The position numbers and the translations under genes are program-made. Positions 1-11,570 of a DNA stretch of 64,000 nucleotides are shown one piece after another. The notes beneath the pieces are model-generated. The model worked only from the letters and a program-made list of their open reading frames with translations, ran no database searches and was not told the DNA's origin. The stretch covers positions 1,377,001 through 1,441,000 of the forward strand of contig JAUTXW010001345.1 of the NCBI GenBank assembly GCA_030620095.1, read 5' to 3'. Source of the DNA: Kuschelorhynchus macadamiae (Eukaryota; Arthropoda; Insecta; Coleoptera; Curculionidae). Numbering within the stretch: position 1 is the first letter of the stretch; each line of letters begins with the position of its first letter.

Positions 1-594
1 CTTAAGGAAAATGAACAATGTTTTAAAAAAGAAACAAATTGTTTATTCTGCTGTAGCTGAACACCAGCATACCACTGGCTATATTATACATGTAAAGAAA
101 ACCAATGTTGTAGCATCAGTTTCAGGATTTTATAAATGAAACATTAGAGAATCTATTGAAATGTTTAAACATTTTAAAAATTGAAAAAAACCTCAATAGA
201 GATACGGGTTACGGTCTACATTACATGTGGAAACTGATTTTAACAAAGGGTCACAGTTCGGCGAGCAAAACTCGGGAATAAAAGCCCGCCTGAATCTCTT
301 CGAGCTCATTCAGTGTTCAGATTTCATGGAGTAAAGATCCCTGAAGCCAATCGAAGACGAAACGTCGGATAGTAATTGCAATTTGACATGGTCAAATCCC
401 AGGAACCACGATTTCTTAGTAGACCAAAGCCGTGAAAGATTCCGTTCTATGAAAAACTTTACTTAACTTTTATTTACGGTCTTTTGTGGCTTTTAAAACT
501 GCTTTCACAGAAATTTTTAGTTTTTGAGACTTTGTCGTATTTCATGAACACCCTGTATATCTGCCCTAAAGTTTAATACTGCCAAAAATTTTTT
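1..594. other. Non-coding, outside or intronic to the GST gene
   Basis: No coding exon is visible on either strand. Around 325-375 there is a phrase (GAAGACGAAACGTCGGA) of the kind found in the 3' regions of Penelope-like elements, so an old fragment is possible. The stretch at about 440-560 is loosely repeated at about 1690-1775 (both contain TATGAAAAACTTTACT), which marks a dispersed repeat. The missing downstream GST exons were looked for here and not found. Confidence 0.4.
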
Positions 595-770
595 CGGCAA
601 GCACTTTCATCAAGAATAAATTTGAAGTTCATTCGATAAGTAGTTTTTTAATAATGATTTTTGTAACACTTCAAGAGGTGGACATTTTGTTCCGCCATAT
701 TGGATTTAAAAAAAATGTTACCATTCCATTCCCCTATTATCCTTGATTTTTATATGCCGCGTACAGTTAG
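595..770. repeat. Fragment of the palindromic repeat family seen at 8040-13490
   Basis: The run contains AAATTTGAAGTTCATTCGAT, TAAGTAGTTTTTTAA and TTCCGCCATATTGGA. The same phrases recur in the reverse arm near 13130-13330. This is therefore an extra dispersed copy of the repeat that hosts the hAT at 8358-11911. Confidence 0.6.
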
Positions 771-1022
771 AATGACACTACAGACTGACTGAATTGTGAA
801 AACACCATTTACAACATCTAGAAACCATAAATGTGAAGGTCTGCAAAGATCTGATGAAGTAATCTGATGAAAAAAAACCAATTGAAGGTGAAACAAAATA
901 AATTAAAGTCCTTTAGAAACAATTTAAAAAAGGTTACAAAACCAAAGTAAAAGTTACAACGAAACAATTTAAACAAAAATTTAAATCCCAAGACATATAT
1001 ATACACATCAAGTAATACTTAC

Positions 1023-1158
1023 TTGGTTTTAAATCTGGCCATTGGTCCTTAGTAATACGTTGGTCTACAAAGTCGATTCCTCCATAATGCAAGAGCCATC
1101 TGATTGGTTCACCTAGTGCAGTAAGGTCGAAGTAAGTAAGTTTGAACTGTGGAGCCAT
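1023..1158 (-). CDS. GstS1: Sigma-class glutathione S-transferase, first coding exon (partial gene)
   Basis: This exon encodes the first 45 residues of a cytosolic sigma-class GST, the class that conjugates glutathione to lipid-peroxidation products and includes arthropod and haematopoietic prostaglandin D synthases. The peptide starts MAPQFKLTYF, with the Tyr-9 expected to activate the glutathione thiol, followed by ALGEPIRWLLHYGG (start of helix 1) and QWPDLKP. The exon ends one base into a codon at a clean donor (GTAAGT, minus strand, 1022-1017); insect sigma GSTs have an intron at the matching LKP|S position. Upstream, TTTTTAG ends at 1163 just before AAGAATGG, so an intron splits the 5' UTR and this ATG is the first coding one. 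The next exon, expected to begin near MPFGKTPVLE, is not in the left 1 kb and must lie outside. Class and frame are clear; the paralogue is inferred. Confidence 0.85.
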
Positions 1159-1162
1159 TCTT

Positions 1163-2364
1163 CTAAAAACAAAATTCAAACTTATTTCTATTTATTTAAA
1201 ATTTGAGTTATTAGACATACCACTCATATACACCGGCTAACAGTAACGGAGCCAGAAGCCAGACTTAGCGCTTATTTTTCAACACAGTTGTTTACGGACA
1301 TTTACCAAAAAGGGAGAAACAAAAATAAAGTCAACAGATATTGCGAAACTATTTTCATAGTAAAAATTTTAACAAAAGAAAAATTAGAATGATTTTTAAA
1401 AATTTGGCTATACCTAAAAAGTCTTGGGGGGGCGGGGGTATTCCCCCCTGTAGCTACGTCACTGCCAGGTAACAGAATGGATGGGTAGACATCATAGTCA
1501 GAGGGGGCGCGAGGTTTTTCGGGCATGACAGTGAACATAACAGTGTTCTCGAATCTGATCATTAGTCTATATCTCGAAATCTATTGCTTCTATATATGAA
1601 AAATGGATCGGATGTGTTAAAACAACCCCTTAGACACAGGTTAAAGGCCAATGGCTAGAAAAAAGTTTTATCTTGCTCCCTATTGGTTTTATGAAAAACT
1701 TTACTAAGCTTTTTTGTACCTACAAGACCTCTCGATTACCCCTTTCAGCCAAAAGCAAAATTTCAGTTTTTCGTAGGAGTTTAAAAATGGGAAGAATAAA
1801 ACTTTACTATATCCTAATAAAATCAAAAAAATTAAATTGAGGCTAAAAGCTGGAGGTGACAAAAATTCAAGATTTTGGATATACAGATTTTAAAATACTA
1901 CTTTTTATAACCTATATGGTCAAGAATATTCAGCTTCACTGTTTTACATGTAAGTTACGTTTACGTAACGTCAAAACAGGAATTTGTTCAAAATATTAGA
2001 CAGAAACATATTGTATATTTTATTTGAAATGTACCGATTAGAAAAAACTAAATTAACTATAATTCATAAAAGAAAATTAAACAATTTTTCGACGTGTTAA
2101 GACACCCAACGGCAGCACACAGTAACGTACTCATTTTCGCCAAGCTGACTCTGTCCTGGGTCGCAACGCTCTAACCTCGCAGCTGGAACGATGGATCTCA
2201 ACTGAAGCGCTTTGCATGCTGCCAACAATCTGCCGAATTTTGTCGGCAGGCGGAGGATATTTGGGAGAGTGGCTAATTTATATCTAATGTGCTATAACTG
2301 TCCCACGGACCACTGTATCCACAATATGTAAATGGCTATGCATGCATCATGCATCGCATACCCC
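1163..2364. other. Non-coding, probable 5' intron or flank of the GST gene
   Basis: No supportable gene. At about 1425-1470 is a G/C-run segment followed by GTAGCTACGTCACTG, a phrase common at the ends of insect retroelements. At 2105-2290 is a GC-richer island with no open frame I recognise. The minus-strand open stretch at 1302-1562 has no family resemblance. Confidence 0.4.
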
Positions 2365-2645
2365 ACTACATGGTTATTTAAATTTAGTTATAAAGAAGTG
2401 CGAAAACCTAACCAAATCCATCCTAAATCTAAAGGCTCAACCGGCCAAGATCAATTCTTAATTTTTAAAAGAAAAAAGTAATATTTCATTGAGTTGTTCA
2501 ACTTTAGTTATTATAAAAGTACACAAATGTTCTAACCTAAATCTAATCTTGACTCAGCCGGCCACGCCCATTTTCTAATTTAAAAAAAAATTCTAATCAA
2601 AAAAAATCGTTTCATGGAGTTATTTAACTTTAGTTATTACAAGCT
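2365..2645. repeat. Short tandem repeat, period about 120 bp, two and a part copies
   Basis: The phrase TTTAGTTATTATAAA and relatives recurs at about 2385, 2503 and 2631. Between them lies CCTAAATCTAA..CGGCCA..TTCTAATTT..TTTCAT(T/G)GAGTT. The copies differ at many sites and by indels, so the array is old. It has no coding potential. Confidence 0.65.
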
Positions 2646-3933
2646 GTGAAAAACAAATAGTTCTTTAGGAAATCCCAAAAAATGGAAATGGATAAAAAAT
2701 GGTCAAGGTTAAAATTTTCAGACGGAATTTTTTGATTATTTTTCCCATAATCAGCGTCCGATACAATATTTTTTTTTCGAAAATCGAAAAAAATTACTAC
2801 TTCGACTCGTTAATGAGATTTTTTTTTAAAAAGTACCGTCTGGGGATATTGGCCCCCCGTTGACCTCGAACCCGCAAACCGCTTTTTTCGATCTCGCTCT
2901 TTGAGGACCTGTCAAAATGACAGCTGTTAAATTTTGACAGATCAAAAATAACATTTTCGTCTTTCCGGGAAAATTTTACGTCTGATAGGTAAATCTATTA
3001 TTCGATAAATCTCGATTTTTTATATACGTCGCCCGTCGTTTATCATTCAGAAATTTTAATTCCTGACACATAAGGAACGACTAACAACTGATGAGTTTAA
3101 AAAAGGTCTAAAATTACTGGACCTGAATATTATTTAGCAATCTTTTATGTATGATTCGGTACAACAGGGCGAAGGTCTAAGCACGGGGCCGTATGCAACT
3201 CAATTCTTAAAAAAAAATGCTAAAATTGAATTAACTTCCTTATAGTAGCTTTACATTAGCCAAAATTGTAACTACTTATTGAATATACAAAAAGAAACAC
3301 AGTTTTTTTATAGCAACTGAGTTAACTTTCTTATAGTAGCTTCTAAATGGGTGCGATTTTCCCAAATTATTGCTTAATATAAGATAACTAGATGGTCTTT
3401 TTGCAGCAGGGGTGACAAACGACAGCAGCGGCATCACGTCAAAATTTACTTTAAAAAATCCTAAAATTGAGTTAACTTCCTTTTAATTTAAATTTTTTTT
3501 AAATTAAATTAGATTAGCTGAAATTCCAACTAGTTAATAAATATATAAAGACCAATATACAGTATTTTTGTAGGTGGGGTGACAAACTACAGCGGCGGCA
3601 CGAAGGCGAATTTTCTTCGAAAAAAGAGGTAAATTTGGTCTCGTACGGCCGCTGTCGTTTGTCACCCCTGCTAGAAAAAAAACTATCTTATTTATCTATG
3701 TGTACTATTAGGTGGTTAAAATGTCAGCTAATTAAAAGCTACTATAAGGAAGTTACCTCAATTTAAACTTTTGACTAATTGTGAGCAATAATTGGTCAAA
3801 ATGGCAGTGATTTAGAAACTACGGTAAGAAAGTAAACTTAAATTTACCAAATTTTTTGATGAAAATACGGTGAGTACCGCCGCTGTCGTTTGTCACCCCT
3901 GCTACAAAAAAAAACCGTATATTTGTCTATGTA

Positions 3934-5221
3934 CGAGGGCCTTTCAACAAAGACTAGAACTAGGACTACCAAAACTTTATTTATTAATCTTAAACAATAC
4001 TTGTATCACGCTCTATATAGTCCCCCTGTAATGCAATAACCTTATCCCAACGGTGCTACCATTGTTCAAAGACATGGCGGAAGCTTCTTCAAAACCGCCT
4101 CTAAACCCTTAACAGCATCCAATTCTGTTTGAAATCGTCGTCGTCCTTTGAGGTCTTTTTTTGCTTGAGGAAACAGATAGAAGTCGCATGGGGCTACGTC
4201 AGGACTATATGGAGGATGCGGTACAGACCTGATTTTTAGTGTTCAAAAGCTCTGTCACTATATTCGCTACATGAGGGCGAGCGTTATCATCATGAAGCTT
4301 CTATTTTGCAATCAGCTCAGGTCGTTTTTTGGGGATGTGATCCTTCACCAACTGGAACAAAACTTGTTTATAATAACTGGCAGTTACTGTACTACCATGT
4401 GCGTATACACCATGCCTTTGTGATCAAAAAATGTTATGACCATAGCTTTAGCGGCAGATTTTTGCGCACGTGCTTTTTTTGGAGGTGGTCCTCCTTTTTC
4501 TACCCACTGCGTACACTGCTGCTTCATCTCCGGATCTTAACAATACACCCAAGTTTCATCCGCAGTAATAATGGTCTTCCACCATTCCCCGCCTTCTTAT
4601 TCAACGCATTGTTTCTAGTATTCATAAACCGCTACCCTATTCACTTTTTGATCTGGTGTCAGTATACGCGAAATCCAGCGCGCACAAACTCTAGACATGT
4701 TTAAATGCTAGTGTAAAATAGTAAAAACACTTTCAACAGATATTTTAAGAATATTTGAGAGTTGTGGGATAGTCAGACGTAAATCTGTGCGAATAATTAC
4801 TACTCCGGTATTGATGGTTTCTTCAGTTAGTGCCACAATAGGAGAAACTGGACCTCCTTGCAACTCACAACTTTCTCTGCCATTACTAAACTCTTTATGC
4901 CATCGAAAACAAGCAGATCTTGTCATAGACAATTCCCCAAAAGCCGTATTAATCATCGAAAAATTTTCGGTTGTTAATTTTCCAAGACGAACACAAAATT
5001 TGATCGCATGTCTTTGTTCTTTCAATTCATCCATCACGATTCTTAGAGGCGCGGTAACAATATCTCAACTTTAGAACGACGTCAAAATCAAATAAATAAT
5101 TTATGAACTGACATTTCGCAAAATGAAAGAAGCCTACTTGGATGGATATTTTCAGATTTTTGGCGGAATGTAGCTCGTTGCACTGGGCTGTAAAAAATTT
5201 AGTCCTAGTCTTTGTTGGTGT
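3934..5221 (-). mobile_element. Decayed mariner (Tc1/mariner, DD34D) inserted in the tandem array
   Basis: About 1.29 kb. The inverted ends share CAACAAAGACTAG (left, from 3945) with AACAAAGACTAG read on the minus strand from about 5215. The left end follows GTA in a repeat-unit phrase and the right end resumes with GGTTAAAAT, as expected for a TA insertion into a unit, with a few unit bases lost at the junction. The transposase remnant reads on the minus strand from the right end to the left end. Confidence 0.8.
3990..5037 (-). pseudogene. Mariner transposase, broken by stops and frameshifts
   Basis: Mariner transposases cut and paste DNA with a DD34D catalytic triad after an N-terminal paired-like helix-turn-helix. 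The N-terminal part (5037-4708) reads QRHAIKFCVRLGK, TAFGELSMTRS and WHKEFSNGRES, typical of the mariner DNA-binding domain, and ends at an in-frame TAG; the same frame resumes with HLNMSRVCARWISRILTPDQ. Further on come ADETWVYC (first Asp) directly followed by TAA, DDNARPHVAN (second Asp, near 4290) and YSPDVAPCDFYL (third Asp, near 4205). The C-terminus reads ALQGDYIERDTSIV before TAA at 3990-3992. Two in-frame nonsense codons and frame changes make it inactive. The plus-strand open frames over this stretch are its shadows. Confidence 0.85.
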
Positions 5222-5246
5222 GGTTAAAATTGCAATCAATTTAAAG

Positions 5247-5248
<2 letters not shown>

Positions 5249-5301
<53 letters not shown>

Positions 5302-5304
5302 TAT
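5249..5304. repeat. AT dinucleotide microsatellite
   Basis: About 56 bp of alternating AT with one CAT interruption near 5296, inside a unit of the tandem array. Confidence 0.9.
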
Positions 5305-6545
5305 AAGGAAATTAACTCGTGACGCCACTGTCGTCACCCCTGATGGAAAAAGATCGTCTATTTGCCTAATAGTAAGGGTTGAATATGTAAAAGTTCTAAC
5401 GAATTGCTTATCAGTGATACAAATAAAATACTTCTATTAAGTAATAGTTGGTCAAAATTGCAGTCATTTAGAAACTACCATAAGAAACTTAACTCAATTT
5501 TACCATTTTTTTTTAAGACAATTCGATGTGATGCCGCCACTGTCGTTTGTAACCCCTGCTGCAAGAAGACCATCATTTGACTAATTGTAAAAAAAAATTT
5601 GTCAAAATTGCAGTGATTTAGAAATTACTATGAGAAAGGTAACTCAAATTTACCGATTTTTTTGACGAAAATTCGGTCTTGTACTCCCGCTGTTGTTTGT
5701 CACCCCTCCTGCAAAAAACTGTCTATTTGTACTCATTAAGTGGTTAAAATTTCAGCTAATTTAAAGCTACTATAAGGAAGTTTAACTCAATTTTAGCATT
5801 TTTTTTTAAAGAAAATTCAGGCTCGTGTCGCCACTGTCGTTTGACACCCCTGCTGCAAGAAGACCAACTCTTTAACTAATTATAAGCAATGATTGGTCAA
5901 ATTTGCAGTGATTTAGAAACTACTATAAGAAAGTTAACTGAAGTTTATCGAATTTTTTGACGAAAATTCGGTCTCCTACTGCCACTGTCGTTTGTCACCC
6001 CTGCTACAAGAAGACGGTCTATTTGAATAATTGGTCAAAATTGCAGTTAGACACTGCTATAAAAGAAAAAATACGGTCTAGTACCGCCGCTTTGGTTTGT
6101 CACCCCTGCTACAAAAAAAGTACATATGTCTATGTATATTTATTAAGTAGTTAAAATTTCTCATTAACTCAATTTTAACATTTTTTTTTTATAGAAAATT
6201 CAATGTCGTGGCGCCACTGTCGTTTGTCACCCTTGCTTGAAAAAGATCATCTTATTGTCTAATTGTAAGCAATAGTTGGTCAAAATTTCAGTAATGTAGA
6301 AACTACTATAAGAAAGTTAATTCAGTTTTAGCAATTTTTTTGAAGAAAATTCAGTCTCGTGTCGCCGCTGTCGTTTGTCACCTCTGCCATAAAAAAGCAG
6401 GATATTTGTCTCTATATATTCATTAAGTGATTAAAATTTCAGCTAATTTCAAGCTACTATAAGAAAGTTAGTTAGACTAGGAAGTTAACTAAATTTTAGC
6501 ATTTTTTTAAAGGAAATTCGGCCTCGTCCCACCGCAGTTGTAAAA

Positions 6546-8039
6546 ATAACCTATAATTATTGTCTTATATCAAAGAAGATAATTATTTTCTTTGCTTATA
6601 TTTCAATTTATTTTAAAGATTTTTCCCAGGTATGATTTATGAAGTATGTCATGAACATAATTTGACTGGCCCGCTGTAATTTTCTGTTGCCAGCTGCTTG
6701 TAGCTAGCAGCCAGGAGCTCACTTCACGGATATAGCAACATTTTAATTGTTGCCAACAATAAATCAGTAGTTTAGTATCAATTAAATATTATTTACTGAT
6801 TCTTAAACAAACTTGATGTCGGAAAATGATTAGTTATTGCATATACCTAAATGATACATAATCTAAATGAATTGATGATGAACACAAAACTAACTTGAAT
6901 TCAAAAAAAGTTAATATTATTAAAATCACTCGAGATTACGGTTATCTTTATTTTTAGCTTGATTTTAATAATTGTAAGAGTATAATTTAACACTTTTAAA
7001 CTTCTAATACTTATATGAAAAACCAATTTGAAAAAAATCTTACCTACTAGACTACACCTTTCTTGCAAGAACACCAGTCGCACACAAAAAAATATTTTCA
7101 AGGATCGATATTAATATACCGCCACCTAGATGATACTATACCGAGCAAGATACATATTTTTCATGGTAGGATAACCTTTTTTTAATAATCTAATTGCTAA
7201 TCGCTTAAACGTAGGCAGTGTTGCCGAATGTACGTTCCAATATCGGCGGTAGGTATATTGTGGTAGATATGCGTTGCTAATGCGCTGGCATTTGACCCAT
7301 AATAAATATTTTTGTTTGTCAAGAGATAACTAAATTACTTCAATTAATGTAGTCCTTATTTAAAAAAGGAAAACCGTATTTCGAATCATCAAACGCATTT
7401 AATTATTTATTTATATCAAGTTATGGCATTTGGTGGACGGAAATACTATAGATACTGTACTTCTGAATGCCTGGAACCTAAAGCTTCCATAGTAACAGAA
7501 CAGTTGGAAACTTAATGACTGAGAATGTTGCAATTTATATTGAAATTTCTATAAAATGTGGACAAATTATACGTCACGATTAACCGAAATCTATATAATA
7601 ACGGTGCCCCATTTCTTATATTATTTGTATTGGGAAACCACATTTGTAATTATCGTATACATTACTTACTCTTTCTAATGCAAATTTGACTTCTTTAGAT
7701 TGTTATATAGAATTTTAGAGTACATGATAACATAATATCAAAAATAATCTAAAATTGTACTCATTTTGCAGTATTAAACGGTTGATAATAATCGAAAGTG
7801 AACGGGTAAGGTACATCAAAGCGATAGTGGTATCCGAAAAAAGAACATTATACTTACCATGCTGCCCAAGCCCAACCAACTTTACCTTTGTTAGTTAGTT
7901 AAAATGTGGATAGGTTATATTAAGAAAAATTTACTATTTTCTCTGTTTTTTCGGTTACCTAATTTATTTTAATTTGCTTATTAGCTAATATTCGCGTCAA
8001 TTTCAATTTTATATTTTAAATTGTTTAAATAAATTCAAT
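6546..8039. other. Non-coding, AT-rich
   Basis: No gene is supported. A loose inverted pair, AATATACCGCCACC near 7110 and GGCGGTAGGTATATT near 7245, brackets about 150 bp and may be a small decayed element. The minus-strand frame at 6901-7101 is low-complexity and is not called. Confidence 0.4.
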
Positions 8040-8357
8040 ACGTCTTTGAGAGTGCCGAAAAACAAGTTTTTTGTATCTGTTCGCGGCATAGCTAAAAAAC
8101 TACTTACTCGATTAACTTCAAATTTTGGTCAAAAATTAAGGGTCATATAGGAATGGCCTGATAACTTCCAGTATGTCGAAACAAATTGTCGGCCTAGTGA
8201 AATGTTAAAAAATATTAAAATAAAACTAGTCCCTAGATGCCGAAAAACATGTTTTTTTTTCAATTCTGTCGGTCTGTCTGTCTGTTCGCGGCATAGCTAA
8301 AAACAATTTACCCGATTAACTTCAATTTTTGGTTAAAAATTAAGGGTCATATGGGGA
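8040..8357. repeat. Left part of an internally repeated palindromic repeat, cut by the hAT insertion
   Basis: Two forward copies (near 8080 and 8285) of the phrase TTCGCGGCATAGCTAAAAA..TTAC..GATTAACTTCAA..TTTTGGT..AAAAATTAAGGGTCATAT occur here. The sequence breaks at TATGGGGA (8350-8357) and resumes with the same eight bases at 11912-11919, which dates the repeat as older than the hAT. Confidence 0.8.
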
Positions 8358-8683
8358 TAGGGTTGCCAACCCTCCCGATTTAGGCGGGAGCCTCCTGCAT
8401 TGGTATCTATTCTCCCGACTCCCGCGTACTGATTTAAAACTCCCGCCTTCTGGGACTAAATTATTTTCCCTAAGCAACGCATTATGTAGCTTTTATTTAA
8501 AGATTTTTTTTTCAAATTTATTACCTATGCCTTTTAATAGTTTTATAAAATTAGCAATAATAAATTCAATACTCTGTGCCCAATCCGGCAACGTTTTTAC
8601 AGGGTATTTTTTAGTTTTCGTTTTCACGTTCTGGTGTCTTGCGTTGTACGTTTTTTATTTTGAGAGTTGTGTTTGTGATCGTT

Positions 8684-10659
8684 ATGGATCTTTCTGATAG
8701 TAGTGTTTCAAGTGACGAGATTGATTGGTTAGGCCAAGTAGTTGACGATGACGATGAGGTTGAAGAAATTCAGGAGAATGAGCCAGCAAGATCTTCCGAA
8801 CCAGAGACGACAGATCAAATGCAAAATGAAAATGCAGGTCCTTCGTCAAGAAAAAAAACTAAATGGGACGTTAAATTCAATATGACATGGATGGCGAAGT
8901 ATTCTTGGCTCATACAAGGAAAAGATGCTTCGCAAGCCAAATGTACGATTTGCGAATCGCAATTTTCCATAAGCCACGGAGGAGAAAACGACATATCTAA
9001 ACACGTAAAAACTGAAAAACATAGTAAAAATGTGAAAAAACAGTGTAAGACAAAAAAAATCGAAACATTTTTTTCCAGTAAGGATATTAACAGAGACTTG
9101 ACTGCGCAAGCAGAGTGTGCGTTTGTGTTTCACAGTGTCAAACATTCGCACAGTTATTTATCCTCGGATTGTGCAGGTAAATTGTTCAAAAATATATTTT
9201 TTGACTCAAAAGTGGCCGGGCATTATTCTTGTGGGCGAACTAAAGCTACAAAAATTGTAACGATTTTAGGTCCAGAATCTAAAAATCGTATTTTGAGTGA
9301 CTTAGCGAACAATCATCCGTTTTCGTTAGCAACGGATGCATCTAATAAAGGTAATGTCAAAACATTTCCGCTTATTGTTAGATATTTTAAAAAAGAGACT
9401 GGAGTATGCACAAAGCTGTTAAAGTTTTATTCATCAGAGTCGGAAACATCTGTAGATATTGCCAGATGTTTAGTGAACAGTTTAACAGATAATGGTTTGA
9501 AAGTTACTAACGTCACGGCTTATTGTGCAGATAATGCTTCGGTGAACTTTGGAAAAAAGCAAAGTGTCATTACAGAGTTAACCAAATTGAATCCGAATAT
9601 CATTTCAGTCGGTTGTATTTGTCATATCGTGCATAATGCAGGGAAACACGGACAAGTAGCTCTTAGATATGATTTGGAATCTATAGCCATTAAGTGTTAC
9701 AATGAGTTTAGTAGTAGCACAAAAAAAGTAACGGAACTAAAAGAATTTTTCATTTTTTGTGAAGAAGAATGGGCTGAGCTGTTAAGAAGTGTACCAACAA
9801 GATGGCTTTCTCTCTTTTTCTCTCCTAAAACACTATGCTCCGGTGAAGTCATTTTTTTTATCACAAGAACGACCCCCTCCAATATTGTTAAACTTTTTTG
9901 AGGATGAGCTTGCTGAAGCATATTTGGGTCTAATGCATAATATCGGAAACACTATGCACACCACTATTGTAAAGTTAGAATCTGAAAAAACGTTAGTTGT
10001 AGATTTATTTAATATTATGGAATCACTAAGACGTTCGTTAAAATTAAAAAAGGAACAACAATTTTATGGATCTATAGCCCATTCATTCCTAAAAAAGTGC
10101 GATGATTCAACAAAAGTTGCTGTTTAAACGCGAAGCTGATGTGCTTTTAGAGAGAATCATAAACTACTTGGAAAAATGGTACAACTTCGAGGACGAAAAT
10201 AAATTTAAATCGTTAAGCGCGATGATTTTGAAAAATAGACCAAATATTAATGATTTTTTAAAAATTTGTATAGATTTTCACATAGATATTGACGAAGATC
10301 TTCTTTTTGAAGAATATGTTGCCCTGACAGAGTTCATGGAAAACTTTCAGACAAGTTTTGATGATCTAACTGTAGATCAACAATGGGTTGCCTATTTTCA
10401 AAAAGCTAATGCTCCCAATATGTTCAAAATTTGCTCAGTTGTTTTCTCTCTTCCACATTCGAATGCAATGAGCGAACGAATTTTTAGTTTGATGGGGTTG
10501 GCGTGGAGAAAAGAGAGAAATAAACTGGATTTACGTTCATTGGAAGCAGAGTTAATGGTCAAACATAATTTCACACAATCATGTCAAGAATTTGCCAAAT
10601 TTTTAAAAAAGGATGGCGCGAGTATAATAGAAAAAGTGAAATCTAAAGAAAAATACTAA
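8684..10659 (+). pseudogene. hAT transposase with BED zinc finger, two frameshifts
   Basis: Reading starts best at 8684 (MDLSDSSVSSDEIDW). An acidic N-terminus is followed by a BED-type finger (W..YSWL, CTIC, then HVKTEKH), then the hAT catalytic core: LATDASNKG (first Asp), YCADNASVNFG (second Asp), CICHIVHNA (conserved CxxH) and VPTRWLSL (conserved RW). The frame shifts at about 9815-9830, continues as SQERPPPILLNFFEDELAEAY, shifts again at about 10100-10127, and ends with the C-terminal dimerisation region: FSLPHSNAMSERIFSLMG, with the Glu of the triad, and ELMVKHNF. Stop at 10657-10659. Two single-frame breaks and no internal stop cluster suggest moderate age. It resembles BED/ZBED-type hAT proteins. 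Confidence 0.88.
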
Positions 10660-10910
10660 AAATGTCTTGATTTTCCATTTTTTAAATATATTCAAAAATT
10701 TATAGTAAAACTAACGTTCCTACACGTAGTAGAATTGAAATGTATATGTTTCGTTTTTACTTTGTTATTAAGTTATTCTTGTATTTTTTGGTTTTTGTGT
10801 TTACTTTTCCCATCTTATAGACAGTTTGTTTTTATTAGTGTTTTACATGAGCATGTGTTGCAATCATGTAATAAATTGTAGGGTCTCACATAAGCGGGGC
10901 ATTCGATTTT

Positions 10911-11570
10911 ACTGCCTTATGGTTTAGCTAAAAAAAATAAAAAACCTAACTTATGTAGTTTTTTCCAGGCTATCGGATTATAATATAAAAAAAAAACATT
11001 TTTTTTGAAAAAATTTCACCCTGTATAATATAAGTGGATTTTATAGTTTAGCGTACATGAAAAATTTTTATGTATTCGGTTTTCAAATTTCATTCCGGGT
11101 TTTTCCGGAAACAACACTCGAAGCAAAATTTTTGAGCATTGCCTCACCAAATTTTAGCATAGATCGGTAGAGCTAGCTCTTTCTCCTGATTTTAAAAATA
11201 TATAAGATTATATATATTTATCTTTAACGGTTTTCGAAATATTTGCGTGTTAAAATTATGATTTAATCTAGTAGGCTAGTAGGAAAAAGAGCTCTGTCGA
11301 TCTATGCTAAAATTTAATGAAGTTATGCACAAAAATTTTACTTCGGGTGTCGTTTCCGGGAAAGCCCGAAGTGAAATTTAAAAACCGAATACATAAATAT
11401 TGCTCATGTATCCTAAACTATAAATTTACTTATAATATACAGCGTGAAATTGTTTCCGTCATATTTTTTATTTGATCTTCAACTGTTTTTTTTTTGTTAT
11501 AATGCGATAGCCCGGAAAAAACTGCATAAGCCAGGTTTTTAAATTTTTATTCTAGCTAACTGCCACTAAG
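10911..11570. mobile_element. Foldback (palindromic) element nested in the hAT
   Basis: Two arms of about 310 bp face each other around a centre near 11240. Left-arm phrases (AACTTATGTAGTTTTTTCC, GGCTATCG, CACCCTGTATAATATAAGT, TATGTATTCGGTTTT, TTTTAGCATAGATCG) recur in reverse complement in the right arm. The ends read GGTTTAGCTA (10921) and TCTAGCTAAC (11560). ACTGCC lies just outside both ends and may be part of a target duplication. No gene. Confidence 0.75.

Larger units (their letters stand above)
3166..6545. repeat. Tandem array of about 150-bp units, two alternating variants, with an orientation switch near 3610
   Basis: Each unit carries CTGTCGTTTGTCACCCCTGC followed by an A-run, a TCTATTTGTCTA-like phrase, GGTCAAAATTGCAG or GGTTAAAATTTCAG, ACTATAAGAAAGTTAACTC and TTTTTTTGA(C)GAAAATTCGGTCT. 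Plus-oriented hits of the core lie near 3657, 3888, 5331, 5546, 5695, 5836, 5988, 6094, 6218 and 6368; most intact spacings are 140-152. Two variants alternate, giving a dimeric period near 300. At 3405 and 3575 the core is in the opposite orientation (GCAGGGGTGACAAAC), so the left part is inverted relative to the right. The mariner at 3934-5221 interrupts the array. Insect Helitron-like elements can carry such internal arrays, but no Helitron end was identified. Confidence 0.75.

Noticed and set aside
1302..1562. Minus-strand open frame upstream of the GST exon
   Set aside because: No family resemblance, and it overlaps a repeat-like GC-run segment; no splice support as a GST exon.
4306..5074. 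Two plus-strand open frames
   Set aside because: They are antisense shadows of the mariner transposase, whose motifs read on the minus strand.
5957..6154. Plus-strand frame with two VCHPCYKK repeats, looking like a Cys/His repeat protein
   Set aside because: It is the 150-bp tandem unit read in one frame; the frame is not kept across other units.
3166..6545. Possible CRISPR-like regular repeat array
   Set aside because: Units are about 150 bp and similar along most of their length, the context is eukaryotic, and no cas-like gene exists.
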